Shown here piece by piece: positions 1 through 8,206 of a stretch of 64,000 nucleotides of DNA. The stretch's first letter is position 1. Every line of letters begins with the position of its first letter. The position numbers and the translations under genes are program-made. The stretch covers positions 124,001 through 188,000 of the forward strand of contig JAEYTL010000021.1 of assembly GCA_023434025.1 (NCBI GenBank), given 5' to 3'. Origin of the DNA: Bacteroidota bacterium. GTDB lineage: Bacteria; Bacteroidota; Bacteroidia; Flavobacteriales; Flavobacteriaceae. Under the pieces are notes generated by a model. That model worked only from the letters and a program-made list of their open reading frames with translations. It made no database searches and had not been told where the DNA came from.

Positions 1-373
1 AGGCTTTCGGGGTAATGCTTAACATTGACTTCAATCCGGCGTTAATAAAGCCGGCATGTTCAGCCACACCTACTCCGAGCATAGCTACCAGTACAATTCC
101 TAACGGAGCAAATCCGGTAAAGGTTGTAACCATATTAGATAAAAAAGCCGCCAGAGAGGTTCCGCTTAACAGATTGATTACCTCAATAGGGGCTTGCGAA
201 CGGGGATCGATTACATCAAAGGTGACATTGGACAATAAGGCCGAAATTATCCAGATCCCGATCATTAAACTAAAAAACAGAATAGCCGGATCAGGCAATT
301 TGTTTCCTTTTTTTTCGATAAAATCGAGGGCTTTGTTCACAAAACCCTTTTTTACAGGTAAGTTTTCTTCCAT
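1..373 (-). CDS. AbgT family transporter, N-terminal part (cut by window edge)
   Basis: This leftward gene starts at the ATG whose complement is at 371-373 and runs off the left edge, leaving 124 codons. The translation starts MEENLPVKKGFVNKALD. It then has a hydrophobic segment beginning LPDPAILFFSLMIG (about residues 27-47) and a second one containing TGFAPLGIVLVAMLGVGVAE (about 88-107). That pattern is characteristic of the AbgT family, inner-membrane importers of p-aminobenzoyl-glutamate or exporters of sulfonamide-like drugs. Only the first roughly quarter of a normal ~510-residue protein is present, so substrate cannot be judged. The rightward open frame over the same bases is a shadow. 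Confidence 0.8.
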   Translation of the reverse strand, partial: MEENLPVKKGFVNKALDFIEKKGNKLPDPAILFFSLMIGIWIISALLSNVTFDVIDPRSQAPIEVINLLSGTSLAAFLSNMVTTFTGFAPLGIVLVAMLGVGVAEHAGFINAGLKSMLSITPKA

Positions 374-661
374 AAGGTTAGTTTGTTTATGGCACTAATG
401 TAATGATTTTTTTTATTTCAGGTTTCAGATTTCAGATTTCGGAAAAATTACGGATAGATGTAATCAGCTGTATCTGACAGCTTCGCTATTAGAAATTTGA
501 ATGAAGTTATTTGGAAAAGTTTTTAAATAATGAAAACTCCTGCATAAATGAAATCTGTTTTCAAAAGGCATTACGAATCACTGACTGATGTACGAAATGC
601 TCTTTGAAAACAGATTAAAACCTTGTCTTAATGTAAGAAGTAAACAAAAGCCCGTAATACT
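374..661. other. Intergenic gap with heptad repeat and hairpin
   Basis: No gene is seen. At 415-441 there is a short tract of TTTCAGG/TTTCAGA heptads. At 552-565 and 603-616 lies a perfect 14-bp inverted repeat (AATCTGTTTTCAAA and its complement), with weaker pairing continuing inward to about 576 and 592. It sits just past the 3' end of the universal stress gene and could act as a transcript end, although no clear T-tract follows. Confidence 0.5.
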
Positions 662-1504
662 TTAGTCTAATCGACTTTCATGGATTGCAAGTAAGGGTAC
701 CTGTACATGATAAGATAATTTCTGCGTAAGGCTCTGTTTGAAGAGTTCTTCAAAAAAGCCCCGTTTATAGTTAAGCATAGCCAGCATATCCACGTCATAG
801 GAATCTATAAAGTTGAGAATGGTCTGCTGTACATTTTCATCTTCAAAAATATGAAAGAATACTTTTTCGTCTTTAAAAAGAAATTTCCAATCCTCTATAA
901 CCACCGGGTTAACATCGGTTTTTTTGGTTTTTACATAGAGGCAATGTACTTTGGCCTCAAAAAGTCTGGCCAATTTGAGTACTTTTTTAAGTGCTTTCAA
1001 ATCTTTTTCCCGGAACCTCGTGGTAAACACTATATTCTGAATACCGGCGTATTCTGAATGCTCAGGCACCCCAATCACATAAGCTTCCAATTCGTTTATT
1101 ACACTGCCGGTATTAGACCCTAAAAAGGTTTCCTTGAGTCCGGAAGCTCCCTTGGTTCCCATAACTACATAATCTATATTTTCTTCCCGGGTTACTTTTT
1201 TGATCGTCCAGATCAGATCACCGTGTTTCAGAATATTGCTAATCTTGACATGTCCTAAATGGTATCTTTCGGCAATCTCCCTGAGTACGGGTATCTGGTC
1301 TTTAAAATTCTCAAAATTCTCTAATTCAATGCTGTCATACACCTCTTTGAGTGTATTGGGCAAGCCTCCCATGTGTAATTGCGGAAGCTCATAGGCATGC
1401 AGTGTAATTAACTCCGCTTTCATGGCATCCGCCAGTTTCAGGGCATATACAAAAGCGTTGTTTGCTGCTTCGGAAAAATCGGTAGGAAATAATATGCGTT
1501 TCAT
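662..1504 (-). CDS. Tandem universal stress protein (UspA family)
   Basis: This 280-residue soluble cytoplasmic protein has two Usp folds in tandem. The N-terminal domain (about 1-150) begins MKRILFPTDFSEAA and carries the ATP-binding signature G-x2-G-x9-GS in GTKGASGLKETFLGSN (about 117-132). The C-terminal domain (about 155-280) begins with NIVFTTRF and ends in VPLLAIHES; its nucleotide loop is degenerate. Such proteins bind ATP or AMP and accumulate under starvation or oxidative stress. The gene stands alone, with 288 bp to the transporter beyond it. The start at 1504 is the only good ATG before the conserved first strand. Confidence 0.88.
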   Translation of the reverse strand: MKRILFPTDFSEAANNAFVYALKLADAMKAELITLHAYELPQLHMGGLPNTLKEVYDSIELENFENFKDQIPVLREIAERYHLGHVKISNILKHGDLIWTIKKVTREENIDYVVMGTKGASGLKETFLGSNTGSVINELEAYVIGVPEHSEYAGIQNIVFTTRFREKDLKALKKVLKLARLFEAKVHCLYVKTKKTDVNPVVIEDWKFLFKDEKVFFHIFEDENVQQTILNFIDSYDVDMLAMLNYKRGFFEELFKQSLTQKLSYHVQVPLLAIHESRLD

Positions 1505-1818
1505 GCTGTTTAGTTTTTGATTGTTTTTTGGTTATGTATTATCGCCTTCATTGTTTTTTTAGTACCTGAAGATCCAAGACGGGGTTGACTGTTTAATTTG
1601 TTTCTATCCTCTGAAAGAAATCTTTACTTCAACGCTCCTCTAATGTAAAGTTAATCATTATCCGCCGAATTTGAACTGATAATTATCATTATAACATTTT
1701 ATTAAGATTAAGTTTTTCAGGTGAATCTGCTTTGGGGTTACAGGTTGAGAAGTTCCGGAGAAACCGAAAATCGACAACCGAAAAAATTACGTAATTTTGC
1801 AGAAATTAAACACCATTT
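1505..1818. other. Divergent intergenic region between usp and mnmE
   Basis: This gap must hold the promoters of the leftward stress gene and of mnmE. On the + strand TAATTTTG at 1792-1799 matches the Bacteroidota -7 box TAnnTTTG and lies 20 bp before the mnmE ATG. I see no clear -33 TTG at the usual distance. Nothing else recognisable is present. Confidence 0.45.
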
Positions 1819-3240
1819 ATGATTCCAACTGAAACCATTGTTGCTTTAGCAACTCCTTCGGGAGCTGGTGCCATTGCTGTTATCAGGCTTTCCGGCAAAG
1901 AAGCTGTTACCATTGTCTCCAACGTTTTTATATCGGTTTCGGGGAAGGATCTGACAAAACAAAAAACGCATACCCTTCATTTGGGACATATTGTTGCCGA
2001 GGGTAAAACCTATGACCAAGTGTTGGTTTCGCTGTTTAAAAACCCTCATTCCTACACCGGGGAAGATGTAGTAGAAATTTCCTGTCACGGTTCTACTTTT
2101 ATTCAACAACAAATCATACAATTGCTGTTGCGAAATGGAGCCAAAATGGCTCAACCCGGTGAATTTACGCTACGGGCTTTTTTAAACGGAAAACTCGATT
2201 TATCGCAAGCCGAAGCGGTTGCCGATTTAATTTCTTCGGATAATGAAGCGTCACATCAAATTGCGATGCAGCAAATGCGGGGTGGATTCAGCAATGAAAT
2301 AGCCCAATTACGGCAGGAGCTGCTCAACTTTGCCTCATTGATTGAACTGGAACTGGATTTTGCCGAAGAAGATGTTGAATTTGCAGACCGCACCCAGTTT
2401 CACGAGTTGCTCAACCGCATTGAATTTGTACTGAAGCGTCTGATCGATTCGTTTGCGGTTGGCAATGTGATCAAAAACGGTATTCCGGTAGCAATTGTAG
2501 GAGAACCGAATGTAGGGAAATCTACCCTACTCAATGCTTTACTGAATGAGGAACGGGCCATTGTTTCGGATATAGCCGGAACAACACGCGATACAATTGA
2601 AGATGAACTGGTGATTAATGGTATCGGTTTCCGGTTTATCGATACAGCCGGCATTCGTGAAACTACTGATCATGTAGAAAGTATTGGTATCAAAAAGACG
2701 TTTGAAAAGATTGAGCAGGCACAGGTAGTCGTTTACTTGTTTGAAAGCTTCAAGTTTCAGGTTTCAGGTTCAACCTATCTCATCGAAATTGAGAAAATTT
2801 TAAATAAATATCCTTCCAAACCCATAGTAGTAGTAGTCAACAAAATTGATTTATTAAATAAAACAGAAGTTTGTAATATCCAAAATCAATTTGACTCCTT
2901 GACGTTACAACATGAAACTTTAAACTTGAAACTTCAACTTATTTCTGCTAAACAAAACATCGGCATCGAAGAGCTTAAGCAAACCCTGCTCTCTTTTGTA
3001 AACACCGGAGTCTTGCGAAATAATGAAACCATTGTTACGAATTCAAGGCATTATGATTCACTGTTAAAAGCCCTGGAAGAAATTCAGAAAGTAAAATGGG
3101 GACTGGAATCAGGCCTTTCTTCTGACCTGATGGCGATTGATATCCGCGAAGCATTATTTCACTTTGGTGAGATTACGGGCGAAGTGACGAACGATGAATT
3201 ATTGGGTAATATTTTTGCTAATTTTTGTATTGGAAAATAG
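1819..3240 (+). CDS. mnmE: tRNA modification GTPase MnmE
   Basis: MnmE forms a complex with MnmG to install the 5-carboxymethylaminomethyl group on wobble uridine of certain tRNAs in the cytoplasm. The 473-residue protein has the N-terminal folate-binding domain (1-120), the helical domain, and an inserted G domain with G1 GEPNVGKST (about 228), G3 DTAGIRET (about 275) and G4 NKID (about 341). It ends in the diagnostic CIGK with the catalytic cysteine. Oddly, codons 309-318 (FKFQVSG) and about 365-374 (HETLNLKLQ) are encoded by heptad GTTTCAR repeats in opposite orientation, inserted in the G domain on either side of G4. Length is near normal (about 455-470). Confidence 0.97.
   Translation: MIPTETIVALATPSGAGAIAVIRLSGKEAVTIVSNVFISVSGKDLTKQKTHTLHLGHIVAEGKTYDQVLVSLFKNPHSYTGEDVVEISCHGSTFIQQQIIQLLLRNGAKMAQPGEFTLRAFLNGKLDLSQAEAVADLISSDNEASHQIAMQQMRGGFSNEIAQLRQELLNFASLIELELDFAEEDVEFADRTQFHELLNRIEFVLKRLIDSFAVGNVIKNGIPVAIVGEPNVGKSTLLNALLNEERAIVSDIAGTTRDTIEDELVINGIGFRFIDTAGIRETTDHVESIGIKKTFEKIEQAQVVVYLFESFKFQVSGSTYLIEIEKILNKYPSKPIVVVVNKIDLLNKTEVCNIQNQFDSLTLQHETLNLKLQLISAKQNIGIEELKQTLLSFVNTGVLRNNETIVTNSRHYDSLLKALEEIQKVKWGLESGLSSDLMAIDIREALFHFGEITGEVTNDELLGNIFANFCIGK
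2745..2940. repeat. Inverted heptad (GTTTCAR) repeats inside mnmE
   Basis: At 2745-2773 the top strand has TTCAAGTTTCAGGTTTCAGG-like heptads. At 2911-2940 the complement has AAGTTTCAAGTTTAAAG. The two tracts align over about 20 bases with few differences and flank roughly 140 bp that encode the G4 region of MnmE. A third tract lies between genes at 415-441. This resembles the dispersed heptad tracts I recall from Flavobacterium intergenic regions, here tolerated in frame. Confidence 0.6.
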
Positions 3241-3349
3241 CGGCTGCAATTATACACAGCTAAAAGCAATCATAAATTGGAATTCCTATAAAAAAGTACT
3301 CTTTTTATGTAGGTCAGTCGGAATAAGTATTGTAATACCTTTATAATAT

Positions 3350-3388
3350 GCCCCATTGTAGTTTTAGGCTATTTTGGGGCGTTTTTAT
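3350..3388 (+). terminator. Probable terminator downstream of mnmE
   Basis: GCCCCA (3350-3355) pairs with TGGGGC (3375-3380), with further TAG/CTA pairing inside, and is followed by GTTTTTATT. It lies about 110 nt after the mnmE stop and before the defence genes. The stem is short and interrupted, so this is moderate evidence. Confidence 0.5.
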
Positions 3389-3507
3389 TGTTTTGGGCGA
3401 TATATTTATTGCGATACCTAAAAAGATTAAAATTATTCTATTTCAGCATTTTGCTTATCTATATCAATTCCTTAAATTTACTATGTGTATTAAAATTTGA
3501 GTTGTAT

Positions 3508-3978
3508 ATGGATATTAAAGACAAACAGTGGCGTTCGGAAATGATGTCGAAAATACGTTCAAAAGACACTAAACCGGAAATAACATTGCGAAAGGCATTT
3601 TTTGCGAAAGGATTTCGCTACCGGATTAATGATAAAAAATTACCCGGAAAACCGGATATTGTATTTCCAAAATGCAAAACTATAATATTTGTACACGGTT
3701 GTTTTTGGCACGACCACAAAGGGTGCAAACGAGCACACTTACCCAAATCGAATACCGTTTATTGGGAAAATAAAATCCGTAAGAACACGGAAAGGGATAT
3801 AAAAAACCAAGAATTACTATCAAATGTTGGTTGGAAAGTTTGTATTGTTTGGGAATGTGAAATTAACACAAAAGATAAGCTGAAAAATACTGTGAATAAA
3901 ATGATTAAAGAAAATTTAGACAATTACACTACTATAATGGTCAGAATATACGAAGAAGTAAACGCCTCAGTTATGTAA
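3508..3978 (+). CDS. vsr: Very short patch repair endonuclease Vsr
   Basis: Vsr nicks DNA 5' of the T in T:G mismatches that arise when 5-methylcytosine deaminates, protecting genomes that carry an m5C methyltransferase. I chose the ATG at 3508 (MDIKDKQWRSEMMSKIRSK), giving 156 residues, the usual size; a frame open 40 codons further upstream encodes a hydrophobic stretch that Vsr proteins lack. Visible motifs are KIRSKDTKPE, LPGKPDIVF with the catalytic Asp, the metal-binding VHGCFWHDHKGCKRAH and GWKVCIVWECE. It precedes the methyltransferase by 174 bp and very probably works with it. Composition is AT-rich like the rest of the island. Confidence 0.95.
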   Translation: MDIKDKQWRSEMMSKIRSKDTKPEITLRKAFFAKGFRYRINDKKLPGKPDIVFPKCKTIIFVHGCFWHDHKGCKRAHLPKSNTVYWENKIRKNTERDIKNQELLSNVGWKVCIVWECEINTKDKLKNTVNKMIKENLDNYTTIMVRIYEEVNASVM

Positions 3979-4152
3979 GTAGCGGAAAATGAAATATTGT
4001 ATTGCAATTCAAATAAACAGAATGATTTAAAATAAATATTGAAATAGTTGACTGTTTTATGTTTTGGCTATCAATATATTAAAATTTAGCCTTATGAATA
4101 AACGAGCAAGTGCAAAACTTTTACTACCTTTACACGGTTAAATATTATTGTA

Positions 4153-5250
4153 ATGTCCAACTCAAACGCAAAAAACAAGCCTCAAATCATATCGCTATTC
4201 AGCGGTTGTGGCGGACTTGACCTTGGTTTTCATAATCAAGGTTATGAAACCATTTGGGCTAATGATTTCGCTCATTGGGCTTGTGAAACCTTTAAGAAAA
4301 ATTTCGGCGATATAATTGTAGAAAAAGATATTGAACAAATAGATCCGTACACTGATAAGTCAATTCCTGATTGCGATTTGATTTTGGGCGGTTTCCCTTG
4401 TCAGGATTTTTCTATGATCTGGAAACAACCAGGATTAAAAGGGGAAAGGGGAAACTTATACAAAAGTTTTTTACGTTTTGTTGATGCAAAAAAACCTAAA
4501 GCATTTGTTGCTGAAAATGTAAAAGGACTTTTGACCGCAAATGAAAAGAAAGCTATCCAACAGATTATAGAGGACTTTGATAAAATTGAGCCGGGATATG
4601 TAGTAATTCCAAGACTGTACAAGTTTGCAGAATACGGAGTGCCTCAATTTCGTGAAAGGGTTCTGATTGTTGGAATTAGAGTTGATACAGGGTTTCATTT
4701 TGAACACCCTAAGCCGACACACGGAGTAGAGGGCGGAAAACCATACGTTACGGCAGGTGAGGCATTGCGGGGTGTTAAGGAAGCTGAGTATAATAATGAA
4801 CTTCTAAAAATTACAGACAAGACCCGTGAAATGTTAAGCCTTATTCCGGAGGGAGGAAATTTTACAGATATACCTAAAGACCACCCGCTATATGTAAAGG
4901 GCTTAATAAGCCACGTTTACCGCAGACTGAAACTTGATGAACCTGCAAAAACTATTATTGCAGCGGGTGGGGGCGGCACTTGGGGCTATCACTATCCTGA
5001 ACCTCGGGCATTGACAAATCGAGAAAGGGCAAGATTGCAATCTTTTCCTGATGATTTTATTTTTGAGGGTTCAACTACTGAAGTACGCAGGCAAATAGGG
5101 AATGCTGTACCGCCAAAAGGAGTTGAAGAATTGGCAAAAGTTCTTTTGCCGTTATTCCAAAATGGTTACAATACAAATAATTTGAAAGAATTAAGAGAGC
5201 AGCTGATAAATATGCCGTTTTCTGAACGATTGGCAATGATAACTGCATAA
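4153..5250 (+). CDS. DNA (cytosine-5) methyltransferase of a type II system
   Basis: This 365-residue enzyme transfers a methyl group from SAM to C5 of cytosine in a short target. It shows motif I (SLFSGCGGLDLGF, residues about 14-26), motif IV with catalytic cysteine (GGFPCQDFS, about 79-87), motif VI (AENVKGLL), motif VIII (QFRERVLIVG), motif IX (RERARLQSFPDDF) and motif X (RQIGNAVPP). The target recognition region (about 200-275) is short, typical of a single-site enzyme. It heads a tight cluster: the nuclease gene starts 13 bp after its stop. TACCTTTA near 4125, about 25 bp before the ATG, resembles a -7 box. Confidence 0.95.
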   Translation: MSNSNAKNKPQIISLFSGCGGLDLGFHNQGYETIWANDFAHWACETFKKNFGDIIVEKDIEQIDPYTDKSIPDCDLILGGFPCQDFSMIWKQPGLKGERGNLYKSFLRFVDAKKPKAFVAENVKGLLTANEKKAIQQIIEDFDKIEPGYVVIPRLYKFAEYGVPQFRERVLIVGIRVDTGFHFEHPKPTHGVEGGKPYVTAGEALRGVKEAEYNNELLKITDKTREMLSLIPEGGNFTDIPKDHPLYVKGLISHVYRRLKLDEPAKTIIAAGGGGTWGYHYPEPRALTNRERARLQSFPDDFIFEGSTTEVRRQIGNAVPPKGVEELAKVLLPLFQNGYNTNNLKELREQLINMPFSERLAMITA

Positions 5251-5263
5251 TTTTTAGTTTGCT

Positions 5264-6286
5264 ATGGAATTACTTTTATCCAATTACCAACCTGCAAAAT
5301 TTACTACTAACCGAACAACACAAAAGGTTTGGCTTGAAAACGTATCAAAAGCCGAACAAGTCAGAATAGCCACAGGATTTATTTCTTCCGCTTCTTTGAT
5401 TGAGTTAAAGAAAATGGTTGAAGTGAATGAAAAACCGAATATCGAAATGTTAATTGGCATGCACTATTTTGACGGTTTCACAAAGCAGCAATATGATTGT
5501 GCTTTGGCATTGAATAAAACTTTACGAGAACAAAACAGAGGTGCTGTTTATTTATCAAATGCAATGCGGTTTCACGGAAAATTGTATTCGTTTAACGATA
5601 CAAAACAGTGCTTTGGTGCGGTTGTCGGTTCTTCTAATTTGAATAGTCTTTTTTCAGCGTATAAAATTTATGAAGCAGATTGTTTTTTTGAGGGAGAAAA
5701 TGCTAAAACAATAGACAAATCTATTCAGAATTTATTTGGCAAACTCGGCAAAATAATTACGGATTTACAAATAGACAACTTTATTCAAAACAACGATTTA
5801 TTAGAAAACCACTACGGAGTTAATAAAGTTCCACCCGAAGAATTGACCAAAATTTGGACGACAAAAACTGATGTTTTTTTTGATATTCCGATGAAAGCAG
5901 AAGCAAAAAGTAATTTGAACTGTTTCTTTGGGAAAGGTCGGGTAAATCAAAGAGGGTTTGAAATTCCTCGACCTTGGTATGAAGTCGAAATAATTGTACC
6001 TGTTTCCATTACACGATTGCCAAATTATCCAGCAAATAGAACTTTTGATGTTGTAACCAATGACGGTTGGCGTTTTTCTTGTGAAACAAACGGGCAAAAC
6101 AGTAAAAATTTACGTTCTGAAAAAGATTTAACTATTTTAGGAAAATGGATAAAAGGAAAATTGGAACAAAGTGGTGCTCTTACAATGGCAACGCCTGTAA
6201 CTGAAAATGTTTTGTCGCAGTACGGAAGAAATACAATGAAATTATCGGCAACTGCCGACCCTGATTTATGGCTAATCGAATTTTAA
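5264..6286 (+). CDS. NgoFVII-like PLD-family restriction endonuclease
   Basis: This is the likely cleaving subunit of the island's restriction system. Residues about 1-170 form one phospholipase D-like catalytic unit: IATGFISSASL near the start, then the HxK motif in RFHGKLYSF (about residues 104-112) and GAVVGSSNLNS (about 119-129). PLD nucleases normally act as dimers with one HxK from each chain and need no metal. The C-terminal half (about 190-340, including GRVNQRGFEIPRPWYEVE) fits the B3-like DNA-binding domain of the NgoFVII family. It starts 13 bp after the methyltransferase and stops 3 bp before the Z1 gene, so all three are likely co-translated. Confidence 0.8.
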   Translation: MELLLSNYQPAKFTTNRTTQKVWLENVSKAEQVRIATGFISSASLIELKKMVEVNEKPNIEMLIGMHYFDGFTKQQYDCALALNKTLREQNRGAVYLSNAMRFHGKLYSFNDTKQCFGAVVGSSNLNSLFSAYKIYEADCFFEGENAKTIDKSIQNLFGKLGKIITDLQIDNFIQNNDLLENHYGVNKVPPEELTKIWTTKTDVFFDIPMKAEAKSNLNCFFGKGRVNQRGFEIPRPWYEVEIIVPVSITRLPNYPANRTFDVVTNDGWRFSCETNGQNSKNLRSEKDLTILGKWIKGKLEQSGALTMATPVTENVLSQYGRNTMKLSATADPDLWLIEF

Positions 6287-6289
6287 ACA

Positions 6290-8182
6290 ATGAATACAGG
6301 CAACTTATCGGAATATTTAAACAAAATAGACAATCAGGGCCTTGTAAGAACGATTACAGAAACCTCAAATTCCGCTTATGCCAATATTCAGCAGCATTTT
6401 GATTACACCAACCACATCAACGGTCTTTTATTGGGTAATGTACAAAGTGGGAAAACCGCCCAAACATTAGGCGTTATCTCAAAATTAGCAGATGAAGACT
6501 TTCCCATTTTTCTATTTCTTACAACAGATAATGTTTATCTGCAAAAACAAACTTATGAAAGAGCAAAAGAGAGTTTAACTACTTTTGATATTTTCGGAGA
6601 ATATGACGATGTAGCGTTTTTAAACGCACAAATGCAAAAACCTATTCTTATTGTTCTCAAAAAGAATACAAATGTTCTCAAAAAATGGCGGAACTTGTTG
6701 TCTTCGTCAGGTTATTCCTCTGCAAATCCTATCGTTATTGTTGATGATGAAGCAGACGCAGCGAGTTTGAACACTTTGGTAAACAAGCAAAGGGTTAGTA
6801 CAATCAACAATCATCTTGCGTCAATCAAAGATTTGGCAAGCAGCAGTATTTATTTTCAAGTTACGGCAACACCGCAGCCAATACTTTTGCAATCTGAAAT
6901 TTCGGGTTGGAAACCTGCATTTGTAAACTATTTTAAACCAGGCGACAACTATTTAGGTGGCGACTTTTTCTATGCAGAACCTACCTCTTTTTGTATTCGA
7001 TATACGGAAGAAGCAGAGTTGGACAAGGTTAAACAAGAAAGCGAATTTATACCGCAAGGATTACGCGACAGTCTAATGTCTTTTCTTGTTGCTTGTGCAT
7101 ATTGTGTTGAAAATAATGAAGACACTTGTAATTTTCTAATCCACCCAAGCGTAAGGATAAATGACCACGAAGTTTTTGCAAGTAAAATTGGGGAGCATTT
7201 GAATTTTTTGCTTGAAGAATTAGAAACTGAAAACACCGTATTTGAAGATAATTTACGCCGTTCGTGGTTGGATTTGCAAATGACAAAACCCGATATTACG
7301 AATTTTGAGGATATCAAAAATCAAGTTTCCAATTTGTTGTTTGAGCAAAAAATCAATACAATAATTTTAAACTCAAAATCTTCATTAGACATAGATTATA
7401 ACCAAGGCTTTAATATTATTGTCGGCGGAAACAGCTTGGGACGCGGCATAACATTGCGTAAGCTGCAAACAATTTACTATTGTCGTAAATCAAAAACACC
7501 GCAGGCAGACACATTTTGGCAACATTCCCGAATGTTCGGTTATGACCGAGATGCAGGTTTGATGCGGATTTATATACCGCCAACATTGCATAGCTTATTT
7601 ACAGAATTGAACAACTCAAATCGTGTATTAATCAAACAAATAGAAGAATTTGGATTAGACGGAGTACAGTTAATTTATCCTAAAAACATACGCCCAACCC
7701 GCAAAAATGTTGTTGATAATGAATTTTTGAATTTTGTCGCAGGTGGTGTAAACTTTTTCCCCAACAATCCGATTGAAGATTATACAGAGCAGATTGATCA
7801 GTTGCTTGAAAATTATCAAGTCGAAAATGAAACTGAAAATACAACTTTCGACACGATACAGGAGCTTTTAAAATATGTTGGCAGCATTGAAGTTGTAGAT
7901 TGGGACACCCAAAAATTTATTAATTGCGTACAATCATTGAGCGTAAAGCGTCCAAGTACAAAATGCCATTTAATAATCCGCAGAGATAGAGATATTTCAA
8001 AAGGCACAGGAACATTATTATCGCCGACAGACCGAAGAATTGGAGACAAACTGGATAAAGCATTAATTTTAACACTATATCGGGTTAATGGTCAAACTTC
8101 AAAAGGTTGGAACGGAAAGCCGTTTTGGATACCTAATATAAAATTTCCCAATGATGCTTGTTTTTATGATGTAAAAGATTAA
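6290..8182 (+). CDS. Z1 domain ATPase (superfamily II-like) of restriction system
   Basis: This 630-residue protein carries a Z1-type ATPase domain. Visible motifs are Walker A GNVQSGKT (about residue 50), Walker B IVIVDDEAD (about 147-155), a motif III-like VTATPQP (about 191), GGNSLGRGITLRKLQ (about 383-397) and QHSRMFGYDRD (about 413). Z1 proteins are known neighbours of m5C methyltransferases in restriction-modification operons, where they are thought to use ATP to move or remodel DNA for the nuclease. No MORC/MutL-like ATPase, a partner sometimes seen with Z1, is encoded here. The start follows the PLD gene's stop by 3 bp, and the Mrr gene follows after 24 bp. Confidence 0.85.
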   Translation: MNTGNLSEYLNKIDNQGLVRTITETSNSAYANIQQHFDYTNHINGLLLGNVQSGKTAQTLGVISKLADEDFPIFLFLTTDNVYLQKQTYERAKESLTTFDIFGEYDDVAFLNAQMQKPILIVLKKNTNVLKKWRNLLSSSGYSSANPIVIVDDEADAASLNTLVNKQRVSTINNHLASIKDLASSSIYFQVTATPQPILLQSEISGWKPAFVNYFKPGDNYLGGDFFYAEPTSFCIRYTEEAELDKVKQESEFIPQGLRDSLMSFLVACAYCVENNEDTCNFLIHPSVRINDHEVFASKIGEHLNFLLEELETENTVFEDNLRRSWLDLQMTKPDITNFEDIKNQVSNLLFEQKINTIILNSKSSLDIDYNQGFNIIVGGNSLGRGITLRKLQTIYYCRKSKTPQADTFWQHSRMFGYDRDAGLMRIYIPPTLHSLFTELNNSNRVLIKQIEEFGLDGVQLIYPKNIRPTRKNVVDNEFLNFVAGGVNFFPNNPIEDYTEQIDQLLENYQVENETENTTFDTIQELLKYVGSIEVVDWDTQKFINCVQSLSVKRPSTKCHLIIRRDRDISKGTGTLLSPTDRRIGDKLDKALILTLYRVNGQTSKGWNGKPFWIPNIKFPNDACFYDVKD

Positions 8183-8206
8183 TTAATCTATTTAAGGCGT
8201 ACAAAT

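Noticed and set aside
15..398. Rightward 127-codon frame at the left edge
   Set aside because: It lies entirely over the AbgT-type transporter gene on the other strand, whose translation shows clear family sequence.
3388..3507. Forty-codon N-terminal extension of Vsr
   Set aside because: It is hydrophobic and unlike any Vsr N-terminus, and the family start motif begins at the ATG at 3508.
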